Positions 6,355-15,028 of a DNA stretch of 15,063 nucleotides are shown one piece after another. Made by a program: the position numbers and the translations under genes. The DNA lies in assembly GCA_025455085.1 (NCBI GenBank), contig JALONF010000014.1:1-15063 (forward strand), read 5' to 3'. Origin of the DNA: Ignavibacteriaceae bacterium (GTDB taxonomy: Bacteria; Bacteroidota; Ignavibacteria; Ignavibacteriales; Ignavibacteriaceae). Under the pieces are notes generated by a model. That model worked only from the letters and a program-made list of their open reading frames with translations. It was not told the origin of the DNA and did not search any database. Positions within the stretch are counted from its first letter, which is position 1. Each line of letters starts with the position of its first letter.

Positions 6355-8481
6355 ATGAAATTTTTCTATAGGATATCGTATCTATCCCTGGTTTTCTGTG
6401 CTCTAACTTTTGGACAAGCTGGCGAGGACAGAAGGTTTCCCAAAGTTTTAGACGATGATAACAAATTCACAAATGTTGGTAACATAGGATTAACTGTAAC
6501 AAACTTTGGTACCTATGGTCATGGTTTTGTCTTTTGGCCTGAGCAGCCGAGCTGCGAGTTTCCTCTTGGAAGCGGAATAGAACATATTTTCGATGGCGGT
6601 ATCTGGATTGGTGGTTACAGAACTGATAATGTTCAAGGTGGTAACAGAGTAGGTCCTTTCGTAACAACGGGTGCTATAGATGTTTCTTCGGTTGCTACAA
6701 GAGGCGGCGGCTTTGAATTTACAAATGCTTTAGGCAGTAAGGTTAGAGAAAGATCATCTTTATTTGATTCAAGATTTTTCAGTCCATTAGCAATTTCTCA
6801 TCAGGATTTCCTGATGGATTACACCGATACTAACAAAGTATTCCTTAACGGCGAACCAATTCTGGATCATGAACCGCTCGGCGTCACCGTCAGGCAGGAA
6901 ACTTATGCGTGGAATTATTCATTCGCTAACTTTTTTGTCATATTTAACTACTGGATCAAAAACGTATCAGGTAAATACCTTGATAGCGCATTTGTGGGTT
7001 TATGGACGGATGCAGTAGTTAGAAATACAATTGTAACCGGCCAGCCGTCTGGCAGCGCTTTCTTTAATAAAGGCGGAAATGGCTATAACGATTCAATTAA
7101 AATTGCCTACGAATTTGATGCCGCAGGAGATATAGGATTTACAGATAGCTATGTGGGAATACTTTATCTTGGTGCTGATCCAAAACAACCTGAAAAATTT
7201 ATATATCAGGTTGGTGGAGTAACTGATACTTTACCAACAGTCGCATTTACTTCATGGCAATTCAGAAATACAAGTGATCCAAACTTTTTTGCACCGCAGG
7301 ATGATAACGAGCGTTATCAAAAAATGCACGGTTATTTTGGCGGAAGTAACTGGTGGAAAAATGGAATCAATCCTGAGAGTTTAAAACCACCATCCAACAG
7401 ATCAGTTTTTTTATCAAACGGACCCTTCAGATATATACCTGCCGGAGACTCTATTAATGTTGTTTTTGCAATTGTATGTGCAAAAAAATTTGGAAGTGAT
7501 CCACCTAATCTTGACACCGAAGAACAAAAAACGAATCTTTACGCCAGTGCAGACTGGGCGTTACGAGCTTATCATGGAGAAGATAGAAACCGCAACAGCA
7601 TTTTGGATCCGGGCGAAGACCTCGATGGTGATGGGGATATAACAAGATATATTCTTCCTGCTCCGCCAATAACTCCTAAAGTTAGAGTTGTTCCTGATAA
7701 TCAGAAGGCAACAGTTTATTGGGATAAACGGGCAGAGTTTTCTGTTGATCCAATATCAGGTAAGCAAGATTTTGAAGGATATAATATTTATAGAACGCAG
7801 GCTGGTTTTGACTTAACGCAACAGCAGGATTTACTACAAGCTATGGTTATTGCTGCTTCATTTGATAGTGCCGGTAATAATATTGAATTCGATACCGGAT
7901 TTGAATTTGTGCGTCTCTCAGCGCCCGTGACCTTTCCTGGGGATACAACTGAATATTATTACAAGTTTGAATTTGACAACCTTTTAAATGGCTGGCAATA
8001 TCTTTTCTCAGTAACTGCATTTGATCAGGGAGATCCTGAAAATGATTTGGATATTCTTGAATCAAGTCCGCTGGCAAACTACGAGCGAATACTTCCTGGA
8101 ACACCACCAACAGATGATCCTGAGGTACAAATCGGAGTTTATCCAAATCCATATTATGGATCTGCAATCTGGGATGGCTCATCTGAAAGACTAAGAAAAA
8201 TTTATTTCTTTAATCTGCCTGAGGATTGTGAAATTACAATTTACACTCTTGCCGGCGATGTAATTAAAAGAATTCGTCATCTAAGTCAGAGCAATAGTTC
8301 AGAAACAAGATGGTTTGAAACCTATGCTTCAGACGATAAACAGAAATTTGCAGGCGGTGAACATGCCTGGGATCTTTTAACAGATAATGAACAGGCGATA
8401 GCAACAGGCTTGTATCTGTTTACGGTTAAGAACAACCATAACGGAGAAATTAAAACAGGTAAATTTTTAATAATCAAATAA
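6355..8481 (+). CDS. Secreted T9SS cargo protein with Fn3-like and calcium-loop-like segments
   Basis: This 708-aa exported protein has no function I recognise. The N-terminus is a signal peptide (MKFFYRISYLSLVFCALTFGQ, probable cleavage after GQ). Residues about 25-400 form a large beta-rich region rich in Gly and aromatics (GSGIEHIFDGGIWIGGY, SNWWKNGINPES). At 410-428 lies an acidic loop with D410, N412, N414, D418 and E421, followed by a DxDxD triplet (D424, D426, D428), which resembles dockerin or thrombospondin-type-3 calcium-binding loops. A fibronectin-III-like domain follows (about 440-570: KATVYWDK, FEGYNIYRTQAG, WQYLFSVTAFDQGDPEN). The last 110 residues are a T9SS-type sorting domain (IGVYPNPYYG, ITIYTLAGDVIKRI, TGLYLFTVKN, KTGKFLIIK). 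It is probably the first gene of the surface-protein operon, with 14 bp to the next gene. No Shine-Dalgarno site is visible before ATG 6355. Confidence 0.85.
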   Translation: MKFFYRISYLSLVFCALTFGQAGEDRRFPKVLDDDNKFTNVGNIGLTVTNFGTYGHGFVFWPEQPSCEFPLGSGIEHIFDGGIWIGGYRTDNVQGGNRVGPFVTTGAIDVSSVATRGGGFEFTNALGSKVRERSSLFDSRFFSPLAISHQDFLMDYTDTNKVFLNGEPILDHEPLGVTVRQETYAWNYSFANFFVIFNYWIKNVSGKYLDSAFVGLWTDAVVRNTIVTGQPSGSAFFNKGGNGYNDSIKIAYEFDAAGDIGFTDSYVGILYLGADPKQPEKFIYQVGGVTDTLPTVAFTSWQFRNTSDPNFFAPQDDNERYQKMHGYFGGSNWWKNGINPESLKPPSNRSVFLSNGPFRYIPAGDSINVVFAIVCAKKFGSDPPNLDTEEQKTNLYASADWALRAYHGEDRNRNSILDPGEDLDGDGDITRYILPAPPITPKVRVVPDNQKATVYWDKRAEFSVDPISGKQDFEGYNIYRTQAGFDLTQQQDLLQAMVIAASFDSAGNNIEFDTGFEFVRLSAPVTFPGDTTEYYYKFEFDNLLNGWQYLFSVTAFDQGDPENDLDILESSPLANYERILPGTPPTDDPEVQIGVYPNPYYGSAIWDGSSERLRKIYFFNLPEDCEITIYTLAGDVIKRIRHLSQSNSSETRWFETYASDDKQKFAGGEHAWDLLTDNEQAIATGLYLFTVKNNHNGEIKTGKFLIIK

Positions 8482-8495
8482 TTGGAGGAATCAAA

Positions 8496-10610
8496 ATGAA
8501 AAAACTATTTTTCTTTTTAGTGCTATTGTTATTTAGTAGCAACATATTAGCTCAACCATATCCTGAAGTCACCATAAAGGACATTCAATATCAGCCAAAC
8601 ATATTAACTACAGGTGATTTGCCTTCTTTCTATAATGGAGATACTGTTACTGTAACCGGAGTAGTTATGGTTGCGCCTCATAAATTCGCAAATCCTGATA
8701 GTGGAGTGATTCTAATAGCAGGTGCACCAGCTTTATATCTTCAGGATACGACTGATACAGATTGGGCAGGTATTTTAGTCAGGCATCCAAATTCAACAAG
8801 TACATTTGATATTCTGGATACCGGGATGGTTGTTAAAGTAACTGGATGGGTTGATGAGTTTAATGTTACAACTCAACTTAACGCAATTAATTTTGAGGCA
8901 TCTGGTGTTCTAGGTATTACTGATAGAAGAGAACCTATTTTAATTACAATAGACTCTCTTGCAAATACCGGATCATTCGAGGGAAAACTGCTTGGGGAGC
9001 GATGGGAGGGTGTTTTAGTTGAACTTAGAAATGTGACAGCAGTTAGCGAAACACCAGCACCTATCGGCACTGGCTTCTTTTATGTTTATGATCAAAACAA
9101 TACAAAGGTTTATGTTGGTAACCAATCATCGTATTACCGTAATAATGCTACGAGACCACCAACGGGTTCAACTTTAGAGTATGTCAGAGGATATATTCAG
9201 AATAGAAGCAACGTTGGAGGAAATCAATATATAAATATTATTATGCCGGCTTATCCTGAAGATGTTAAAATTCTAACTTTTGCACCGGCTATATCCAATA
9301 TCACCAGAAATCCTGTTGAAGTAGGTTATGGTGTACCTGTAACTGTATCAGCAGAAATATCAGATCAGGATGGGACGATTACTTCGGCTCAATTGTTTTA
9401 CAGAAAAAATTTGGGAACTAACAATGAACTTGCGATGACTAACACAACCGGTAATACCTGGCAAGCAGTTATTCCTGGACAAAATGATTCTTGTATAGTT
9501 GACTTTTTTGTTAGAGCAGTTGATAACAATAACAACGTTTCTATTTTTCCGGCAGATACAACTAAGTTTAGATATTTCTATCTCGTCTTAAACAGGGCGC
9601 TTACTATTCAAGATGTTCAGTACAGTCCGTTCGGAGGTGGCTTTAGTGGTTATAATAGTTATCAGGTAACAGTTAGAGGAATAGTTACTGCAGATACTAC
9701 AGATATTGAGGGAAATGAGACAGGAACACTTTCAGGTCCACAAGTTTATATACAAAATGAAAGTGGTCCTTGGAGTGGAATTAAAATTGTAGGTACTGAA
9801 ACATTATTGCTGAATCGAGGTGATGATGTAACAGTTACTGGTAATGTTAGAGATGACTTTGGTATGACAGAAATATTTGGTATCAACAGCTCATCAAACA
9901 TAACTGTAAATTCAACTGGAAATCCAGTCCCTGAAGCAGAAGCTCTTTCTACAGCTACAATTGATTTATTAGCTGGTGGAACCGTACAGGCTGAGCAATG
10001 GGAAGGTGTTTTGATAAAGTATGAAAATATTGTTGTTACAGATGAAAATGCTGATGGTGATGTAGGTCCCCATTCACCACCAACAAACAATAATTTTGGT
10101 GATATTCTTGTTGCTGATGCAAGTAACTCTAATGCAAGAGTTGCCTTGCAATATGGAACACATGATTACCATAATTTCTGGGCAATAGGTCAGGACGTTA
10201 CTCCTACTTATGTTAAAGAAGGTTATACTTTTGAATCGATAACAGGAATATTATGGTTTGGTTTTAGTAATTATAAATTATTCCCGAGAAAGAATGATGA
10301 TTTTACTGGTCTTTCTGATATTGGGGATGAAGCAAATTTGCCTGCTGAATATAGTCTTTCACAGAACTACCCGAATCCATTCAATCCTTCAACTAAAATT
10401 GAATATTCTTTGCCGGTTGAGGGAAATGTTACTCTCAAAATATTTAACATTCTCGGGCAGGAAGTTAGAAATTTAATAAATAATGAATTGATGAGCGCAG
10501 GCAGACACACTGTGACATTCGAAGCTACCAGCTTACCATCTGGCGTATACATTTACAGATTGCAGACAGGTAATTATTCAAGCAATAAGAAAATGATTTT
10601 ACTCAGGTAA
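8496..10610 (+). CDS. Secreted T9SS cargo protein with duplicated OB-fold-like modules
   Basis: This 704-aa protein starts with a signal peptide (MKKLFFFLVLLLFSSNILAQ). It contains two similar modules, about residues 26-255 and 369-600. Each begins with an I(K/Q)DIQY-like strand (VTIKDIQYQP; LTIQDVQYSP), continues through a VTVxGxV strand and a (L)YIQ(D/N) strand with W(A/S)GI, and then has a near-identical (E/Q)xWEGVLVEL / QWEGVLIKY strand. This is the pattern of secreted OB-fold domains found next to extracellular nuclease and phosphatase modules in other proteins. No catalytic domain is visible here. Between the modules is an Ig/Fn3-like segment (VPVTVSAEISDQDGTITSAQLFYRK). The C-terminus is a classic type A T9SS sorting domain (YSLSQNYPNPFNPSTKIEYSLP, ILGQEVRNL, LPSGVYIYRL, KKMILLR). 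GGAGG at 8484-8488 lies 7 nt before ATG 8496, a good ribosome binding site. Binding of nucleic acid or glycan is possible but unproven. Confidence 0.85.
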   Translation: MKKLFFFLVLLLFSSNILAQPYPEVTIKDIQYQPNILTTGDLPSFYNGDTVTVTGVVMVAPHKFANPDSGVILIAGAPALYLQDTTDTDWAGILVRHPNSTSTFDILDTGMVVKVTGWVDEFNVTTQLNAINFEASGVLGITDRREPILITIDSLANTGSFEGKLLGERWEGVLVELRNVTAVSETPAPIGTGFFYVYDQNNTKVYVGNQSSYYRNNATRPPTGSTLEYVRGYIQNRSNVGGNQYINIIMPAYPEDVKILTFAPAISNITRNPVEVGYGVPVTVSAEISDQDGTITSAQLFYRKNLGTNNELAMTNTTGNTWQAVIPGQNDSCIVDFFVRAVDNNNNVSIFPADTTKFRYFYLVLNRALTIQDVQYSPFGGGFSGYNSYQVTVRGIVTADTTDIEGNETGTLSGPQVYIQNESGPWSGIKIVGTETLLLNRGDDVTVTGNVRDDFGMTEIFGINSSSNITVNSTGNPVPEAEALSTATIDLLAGGTVQAEQWEGVLIKYENIVVTDENADGDVGPHSPPTNNNFGDILVADASNSNARVALQYGTHDYHNFWAIGQDVTPTYVKEGYTFESITGILWFGFSNYKLFPRKNDDFTGLSDIGDEANLPAEYSLSQNYPNPFNPSTKIEYSLPVEGNVTLKIFNILGQEVRNLINNELMSAGRHTVTFEATSLPSGVYIYRLQTGNYSSNKKMILLR

Positions 10611-10621
10611 TTCACAAACAA

Positions 10622-10652
10622 AGTGAGACTCACCTCAAAGGTGAGTCTCACT
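10622..10652. repeat. Perfect 14-bp inverted repeat between operon genes
   Basis: AGTGAGACTCACCT (10622-10635) pairs perfectly with AGGTGAGTCTCACT (10639-10652) around the loop CAA. It fills most of the 52-bp gap between the OB-fold gene and the lipoprotein gene. No T-run follows, so it is not a typical intrinsic terminator. It could be an mRNA-stabilising or processing hairpin, a partial attenuator, or a dispersed palindromic element. Confidence 0.9.
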
Positions 10653-10662
10653 GAATGATGAA

Positions 10663-12219
10663 ATGAAAAAACTCTTTATAATTATTGCAGTTTTATCGTT
10701 ACTGATCTCTTCTTGTAAGGATGATCAGGTAAGTAATGCTATTGGCAATCAAGCACCAAACTCAGGATTATTTCTGTATCCAGATTCAAGCATCATAAAA
10801 CAACCCAGCAGGTTACACGTTCATTGGTGGGGAGATGATCCGGACGGAATTATTATTGGCTTCTATATCAAATGGGAAGGAATTGATTCTGCTTGGAGTT
10901 TTACCGCTTCAAATGACAGCATATTTTCTTTACCAATTGGTTCCTCTGATACAGTTTATACATTTAAAGTTTGTGCTGTTGATGCTGAAGGTAATGGAAT
11001 TTATGATCGGGATATTGTTAGCAATGGAATATCTTTTGATAACGAACCTTTCATAGATGCAAATCAAAATGGAATTTATGATGCTGGAGAATCTTATTTT
11101 GACATTGGTCTGATTGATCCAACTCCAGCAAATTTGATTTTTCCTATTAAAAATTCTGCACCTGTGGTTGAATGGACGTCGCTTTCATTTGTTCCTGATA
11201 CTTCGCTTCCAGTAATGACTTTTCAATGGAATGCTGATGATCTTGATGGAGTAGAATCTATCAGTTCCATAAATATTTCACTTAATGATACTAATAACTT
11301 TGTTGCTCTTCCGGGTTCAATTCGGCTAATTACAATTAGAATAAAAGATTTGAATGCGCAAATTCCAGAAATGGAAATATTGTTAAATGGCTCTGACAGA
11401 AATATTTACCCCCAGCTTTTATCAGGACTACAGCTTAATGCAGATAATAAATTCTTTGTTCAGGCTGTAGATCTCTCCGGTGCAACATCAAATAGAATTG
11501 TTCTTCCCGGCGATAATGATGTTTGGTATGTTAAAAAACCAAAAGGTAAAGTGCTGATATTTGATAACTTTTCCGGTGCGTCATCTGACCAGGAAGTGAT
11601 GCTGTTCTACAGGAACATGTTCAGCACAATTGGCGGTGGCTCTCTCTCTGGTAAGTTTGATGAATATGATTTGGCAAATCAAGCGCTTCCATTTGAAAAT
11701 GTAACTATATACGAGATGATGCGTTTGTTTAAATATGTTTACTGGTATTCAACCTCCAACCCTCGACTCGATCTTCTGAACATTGTAACGAACAAATACA
11801 TTGAACAGGGTGGTAAGATTGCTTTTTCTATGACGTTTCAGGATTCGAGTTCAACCTTCATATTTGATTTGTCTACTTTGCAAGGATTTCTGCCAATAGA
11901 TTTTGTTAGTGAAAAGCTTCCATTTTTAAATGCAGGTGCCAATATATTACCTTCATCTCCTCAAGTTAATTATCCTCCTCTGAAAACAGCTGGACCTGGA
12001 TCGATAGCATTTGTAAGAACCTTTTTGCCAAATTCCGTTGTAGCATCAGAGGTATATGACGTATCCAATTCTCAAATATTTGGAAATATTGGCTTTATTA
12101 CGAACGATAAAACACTTTTCTTTATTGGACTGCCGCTTCATCAGTGCAATGCAGGAAATCAGAACGTGGATGAACTTTTTGAAAAAGTATTCTTTGAGGA
12201 GTTTGGACTAATTCCGTGA
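10663..12219 (+). CDS. Surface lipoprotein with Fn3-like domains
   Basis: This 518-aa protein carries a lipoprotein signal (MKKLFIIIAVLSLLISSC, lipid-bearing Cys18). The mature start CKDDQ fits the lipoprotein export signal described for surface lipoproteins of Bacteroidota (Lys followed by two acidic residues after Cys), so it is likely exposed on the outer-membrane surface. Residues about 30-125 look Fn3-like (LHVHWWGDDPDGIIIGFYIKW, YTFKVCAVDAEGNGIYD). Residues 132-143 form a DxNxNGIxDxGE loop like calcium-binding repeats. A second Fn3-like unit follows (about 165-290: MTFQWNADDLDGVESI). The C-terminal third (KGKVLIFDNFSG, VYWYSTSNPRLDLL, YIEQGGKIAFSM) looks like an alpha/beta Rossmann-type or amidotransferase-like fold without visible catalytic residues. 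It overlaps the receptor gene by 4 bp. This pairing recalls SusD-like partners, but it is not a recognisable SusD. No strong ribosome binding site is present before ATG 10663. Confidence 0.8.
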   Translation: MKKLFIIIAVLSLLISSCKDDQVSNAIGNQAPNSGLFLYPDSSIIKQPSRLHVHWWGDDPDGIIIGFYIKWEGIDSAWSFTASNDSIFSLPIGSSDTVYTFKVCAVDAEGNGIYDRDIVSNGISFDNEPFIDANQNGIYDAGESYFDIGLIDPTPANLIFPIKNSAPVVEWTSLSFVPDTSLPVMTFQWNADDLDGVESISSINISLNDTNNFVALPGSIRLITIRIKDLNAQIPEMEILLNGSDRNIYPQLLSGLQLNADNKFFVQAVDLSGATSNRIVLPGDNDVWYVKKPKGKVLIFDNFSGASSDQEVMLFYRNMFSTIGGGSLSGKFDEYDLANQALPFENVTIYEMMRLFKYVYWYSTSNPRLDLLNIVTNKYIEQGGKIAFSMTFQDSSSTFIFDLSTLQGFLPIDFVSEKLPFLNAGANILPSSPQVNYPPLKTAGPGSIAFVRTFLPNSVVASEVYDVSNSQIFGNIGFITNDKTLFFIGLPLHQCNAGNQNVDELFEKVFFEEFGLIP

Positions 12220-15017
12220 AAATAATTTTTCAAATATTGTTTTTACTGTTTAGTATAAATGTATTTGCTCAGCAGACTGGCGGCATTACCGGCATTGTTA
12301 CTGATGCAGCTACCAATGAAACTCTACCGGGCGTTAATGTAATTATCAAAGGAACTTATCACGGTGCAGCTACTGATATTAAAGGAATCTTCAAGATTAC
12401 AGGAATCAATCCAGGAAAATACAACATTGATATTTCACTTATCGGTTATAAAATATTTCAATATACGGGAATAGGAATTGAACCAAACAAAATAAAACAG
12501 CTCGATGTTAAACTTGAAGAAACAGTTCTGACTCTTGACCAGGATGTAGTTGTGATTGGTGATAAACCTTTGCTTGATCCGGAAGAAACACAGAGTAAGA
12601 AAACCGTTTCGAGAGAGGAAATCGATGCACTCATCGTTGAGAATATCAGAAATATTGTAACTCAACAGACAGGAGTAGTAACAGCAGATAATGAAGTTAA
12701 TATCAGAGGAGGCAGAAGTTATGAAAACGCTTTTCTCCTGGATGGAGTTTCGGTTCAGGATCCACTTTCAGGAACTGGATTTGGACTTCAGCTAAGCGCT
12801 GCAGCTATTGAAGAAGTTGAAGTGATCACTGGCGGATTTAATGCGGAGTTTGGTCAGGCTACCTCTGGTGTAGTTAATGTAAGAACTAGAGAAGGAAGTG
12901 AAAAATATTCTGGATCGATTACTTACAAGCGTGATAATCTTGGTGATAAATCATCACCTCATGTCTTTAATATTGATATACTCGAAGCTAATCTGAGCGG
13001 ACCAGAGCCAATAACGTCATTATTGCTTCCTGCACTCGGACTAAATATTCCAGGGAGATTATCATTTTTTGGAAATTTTTATAGCGGTATAAGTGATGGA
13101 ATAACTCAAGGCTATTATAAGCCTACGGCTGATCAGCTCTATTCATCAACTTTTGAGGGAACCAGATTTGCACCACGCGCTGAGAATAGCTGGTTTTGGT
13201 TATTAAAATTTACTTACCTCTATTCTCCAACTTTAAAGTTCAATTACTCCTTCAATCAATCAGTTAACATAAATCAGAACTCGCAATCTCTTCAATCAAA
13301 TCTTGAGTATGTAGAGCCTTCACCCGGTTATCAATATACATTTCAAAACATACTTGATAACGCAAATACATTTACACATAATAATATTTATCACAACTTC
13401 GGACTCACTCATACACTTAATCCTAAAACTTATTACGAATTTAAGTTCAACTATTTTTTTACAAATTTAAGAGGAGATGCTAACGGATTATATTGGGATG
13501 CTTACAATCAGCCGCTCGACATTGTGAACTTCCCGATTGCATACTTTAATCTTAACGGGGATACAATTAAAGTAATTCCCGGTGACGGTTTCTGGGATGT
13601 TGGCAACCAGTATACTTACCATGATCACTTCCTTGAAGAATTTTCTTTTCGGGGTGATATTACCAGCTTCTTTGATGAAATGAATAAGTTCAAAGCTGGT
13701 TTTAATATCCAATTCCAGGAAATGCAAGTTGTAGATATTTTCCAACCTTGGGTTGGTGATCTTGGACTGAATAATGATATTTATCAAGTTTATCCGGCGT
13801 TAGGTTCTTTTTATGCTCAAGACAACATCAATTTTGGCGGGATGATTTTAAATTTCGGACTGCGTCTTGATTATTGGTTTCCAGGAAAATATGTTGATGA
13901 TGCTGTAGCTGATTCAAATGTAATTACGATCCCCGATGAAATCAGGGACAACTATTATGAAGATACGTTTGGATGGTTTAACGACAGGAGATTTAAAGCA
14001 CGCATTAGTCCACGTTTAGGAATATCTCATCCGGTTTCAGATTTTCAAACTTTATTTTTCTCCTACGGACATTTCAGCAAATGGCCAAAACCGCAATTTG
14101 TATATGCGAAAATTAATCCTACCAGTGCTCAGTCATCATTCCAAAAATTTGGTAATCCAAATCTTGATCCTGAAACCACAGTATCTTACGAACTTGGTCT
14201 TAAGACTCAGTTCACACCTGATGATGTTCTAACAATAACAGCTTATTACAAAGACATTTTTGATTATGTAAGTACTCGCTCAGTCAAAATCACATCAGCC
14301 AGATTAAGCAGTGAAAACTTTATCACGTATGTAAATTCAGACTACGCTCGTTCAAGGGGACTTGAGGTTGAATTCAAAAAGAGAATTGGAAAATGGTTTA
14401 ATGGATATGCTTCTTTTGCTTATTCAATTGCAACAGGAAAAAGCTCATCTGCTGAAGAAGGAGTTCTTGTTGCCAGAGGTGATCTCAATGAATCAATAAA
14501 AGATGGTTACATGCCTTGGGACAGACCATTTACTGGATCATTATCTTTTAACTTTTACGCGGCACCGGGAAGCTTCGGTGCTTTAGAAAGAATAATTGAT
14601 GACTGGAGTTTCTATACAAGATTCTTTTACCAGTCAGGTCGAAGATATACTCCTGCAGTCTTTACCGGCTCAGTTGATGCTGATGGCAGGAAGGAATATG
14701 AGTTTTTAAGAAATGAACGAAATACAGCCATTGGCGATGACTGGTTTTACGTTGACCTGAACTTTGAGAAGTATTTTAATTTCTCAGGAATGAATTTTTC
14801 TGTTTTTGTAGAAGTCAACAATCTTCTCGATACAGAAAATTCAACAATAATAAATCCTGTTACAGGCAGAGCTTATGAGTATGGCGATGATGTTCCTAGT
14901 ACCTGGAATGATCCAAGGTATCCTGATGTACAGGCGCCTATAAGACCATTTCCTTTTAATCCAGCAAGATATCTTACCAAAAGAAATATTAAGCTTGGAG
15001 TAACTCTTAGATTTTAA
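12216..15017 (+). CDS. TonB-dependent outer-membrane receptor with carboxypeptidase-regulatory-like domain
   Basis: This 933-aa outer-membrane transporter or channel would be driven by TonB-ExbBD. It has a signal peptide (residues 1-19, ending VFAQ), then a CarboxypepD_reg-like domain at about 22-103 (GGITGIVTDAATNETLPGVNVIIKG, GKYNIDISLIGY). The plug domain is at about 127-225 (TVSREEIDAL, VNIRGGRSYENAFLLDGVSV, IEEVEVITGGFNAEFGQA, SGVVNVRTREG). The rest is a 22-stranded-type beta-barrel region ending in the aromatic LGVTLRF expected for BAM-inserted proteins. The start is GTG 12216, overlapping the lipoprotein stop (GTGA), so translation is probably coupled. GAGGAG at 12196-12201 lies 14 nt upstream, rather far for a normal Shine-Dalgarno site. 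The substrate is not evident. In this clade such receptors often sit beside lipoproteins and T9SS cargo, as here. Confidence 0.93.
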   Translation: MKIIFQILFLLFSINVFAQQTGGITGIVTDAATNETLPGVNVIIKGTYHGAATDIKGIFKITGINPGKYNIDISLIGYKIFQYTGIGIEPNKIKQLDVKLEETVLTLDQDVVVIGDKPLLDPEETQSKKTVSREEIDALIVENIRNIVTQQTGVVTADNEVNIRGGRSYENAFLLDGVSVQDPLSGTGFGLQLSAAAIEEVEVITGGFNAEFGQATSGVVNVRTREGSEKYSGSITYKRDNLGDKSSPHVFNIDILEANLSGPEPITSLLLPALGLNIPGRLSFFGNFYSGISDGITQGYYKPTADQLYSSTFEGTRFAPRAENSWFWLLKFTYLYSPTLKFNYSFNQSVNINQNSQSLQSNLEYVEPSPGYQYTFQNILDNANTFTHNNIYHNFGLTHTLNPKTYYEFKFNYFFTNLRGDANGLYWDAYNQPLDIVNFPIAYFNLNGDTIKVIPGDGFWDVGNQYTYHDHFLEEFSFRGDITSFFDEMNKFKAGFNIQFQEMQVVDIFQPWVGDLGLNNDIYQVYPALGSFYAQDNINFGGMILNFGLRLDYWFPGKYVDDAVADSNVITIPDEIRDNYYEDTFGWFNDRRFKARISPRLGISHPVSDFQTLFFSYGHFSKWPKPQFVYAKINPTSAQSSFQKFGNPNLDPETTVSYELGLKTQFTPDDVLTITAYYKDIFDYVSTRSVKITSARLSSENFITYVNSDYARSRGLEVEFKKRIGKWFNGYASFAYSIATGKSSSAEEGVLVARGDLNESIKDGYMPWDRPFTGSLSFNFYAAPGSFGALERIIDDWSFYTRFFYQSGRRYTPAVFTGSVDADGRKEYEFLRNERNTAIGDDWFYVDLNFEKYFNFSGMNFSVFVEVNNLLDTENSTIINPVTGRAYEYGDDVPSTWNDPRYPDVQAPIRPFPFNPARYLTKRNIKLGVTLRF

Positions 15018-15028
15018 TAAATGATATA

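Noticed and set aside
7847..8182. Antisense ORF of 111 codons inside the 708-aa cargo gene
   Set aside because: Gln/His-rich shadow of the coding strand with no family resemblance; the + strand frame is clearly the real one.
9746..10090. Antisense ORF of 114 codons inside the OB-fold gene
   Set aside because: Shadow frame with no recognisable features, fully inside a well-supported gene.
10622..10652. Intrinsic terminator between the OB-fold gene and the lipoprotein gene
   Set aside because: The stem is strong but no T-run follows; the downstream bases are CTGAATGATG-like, so standard termination is not supported.
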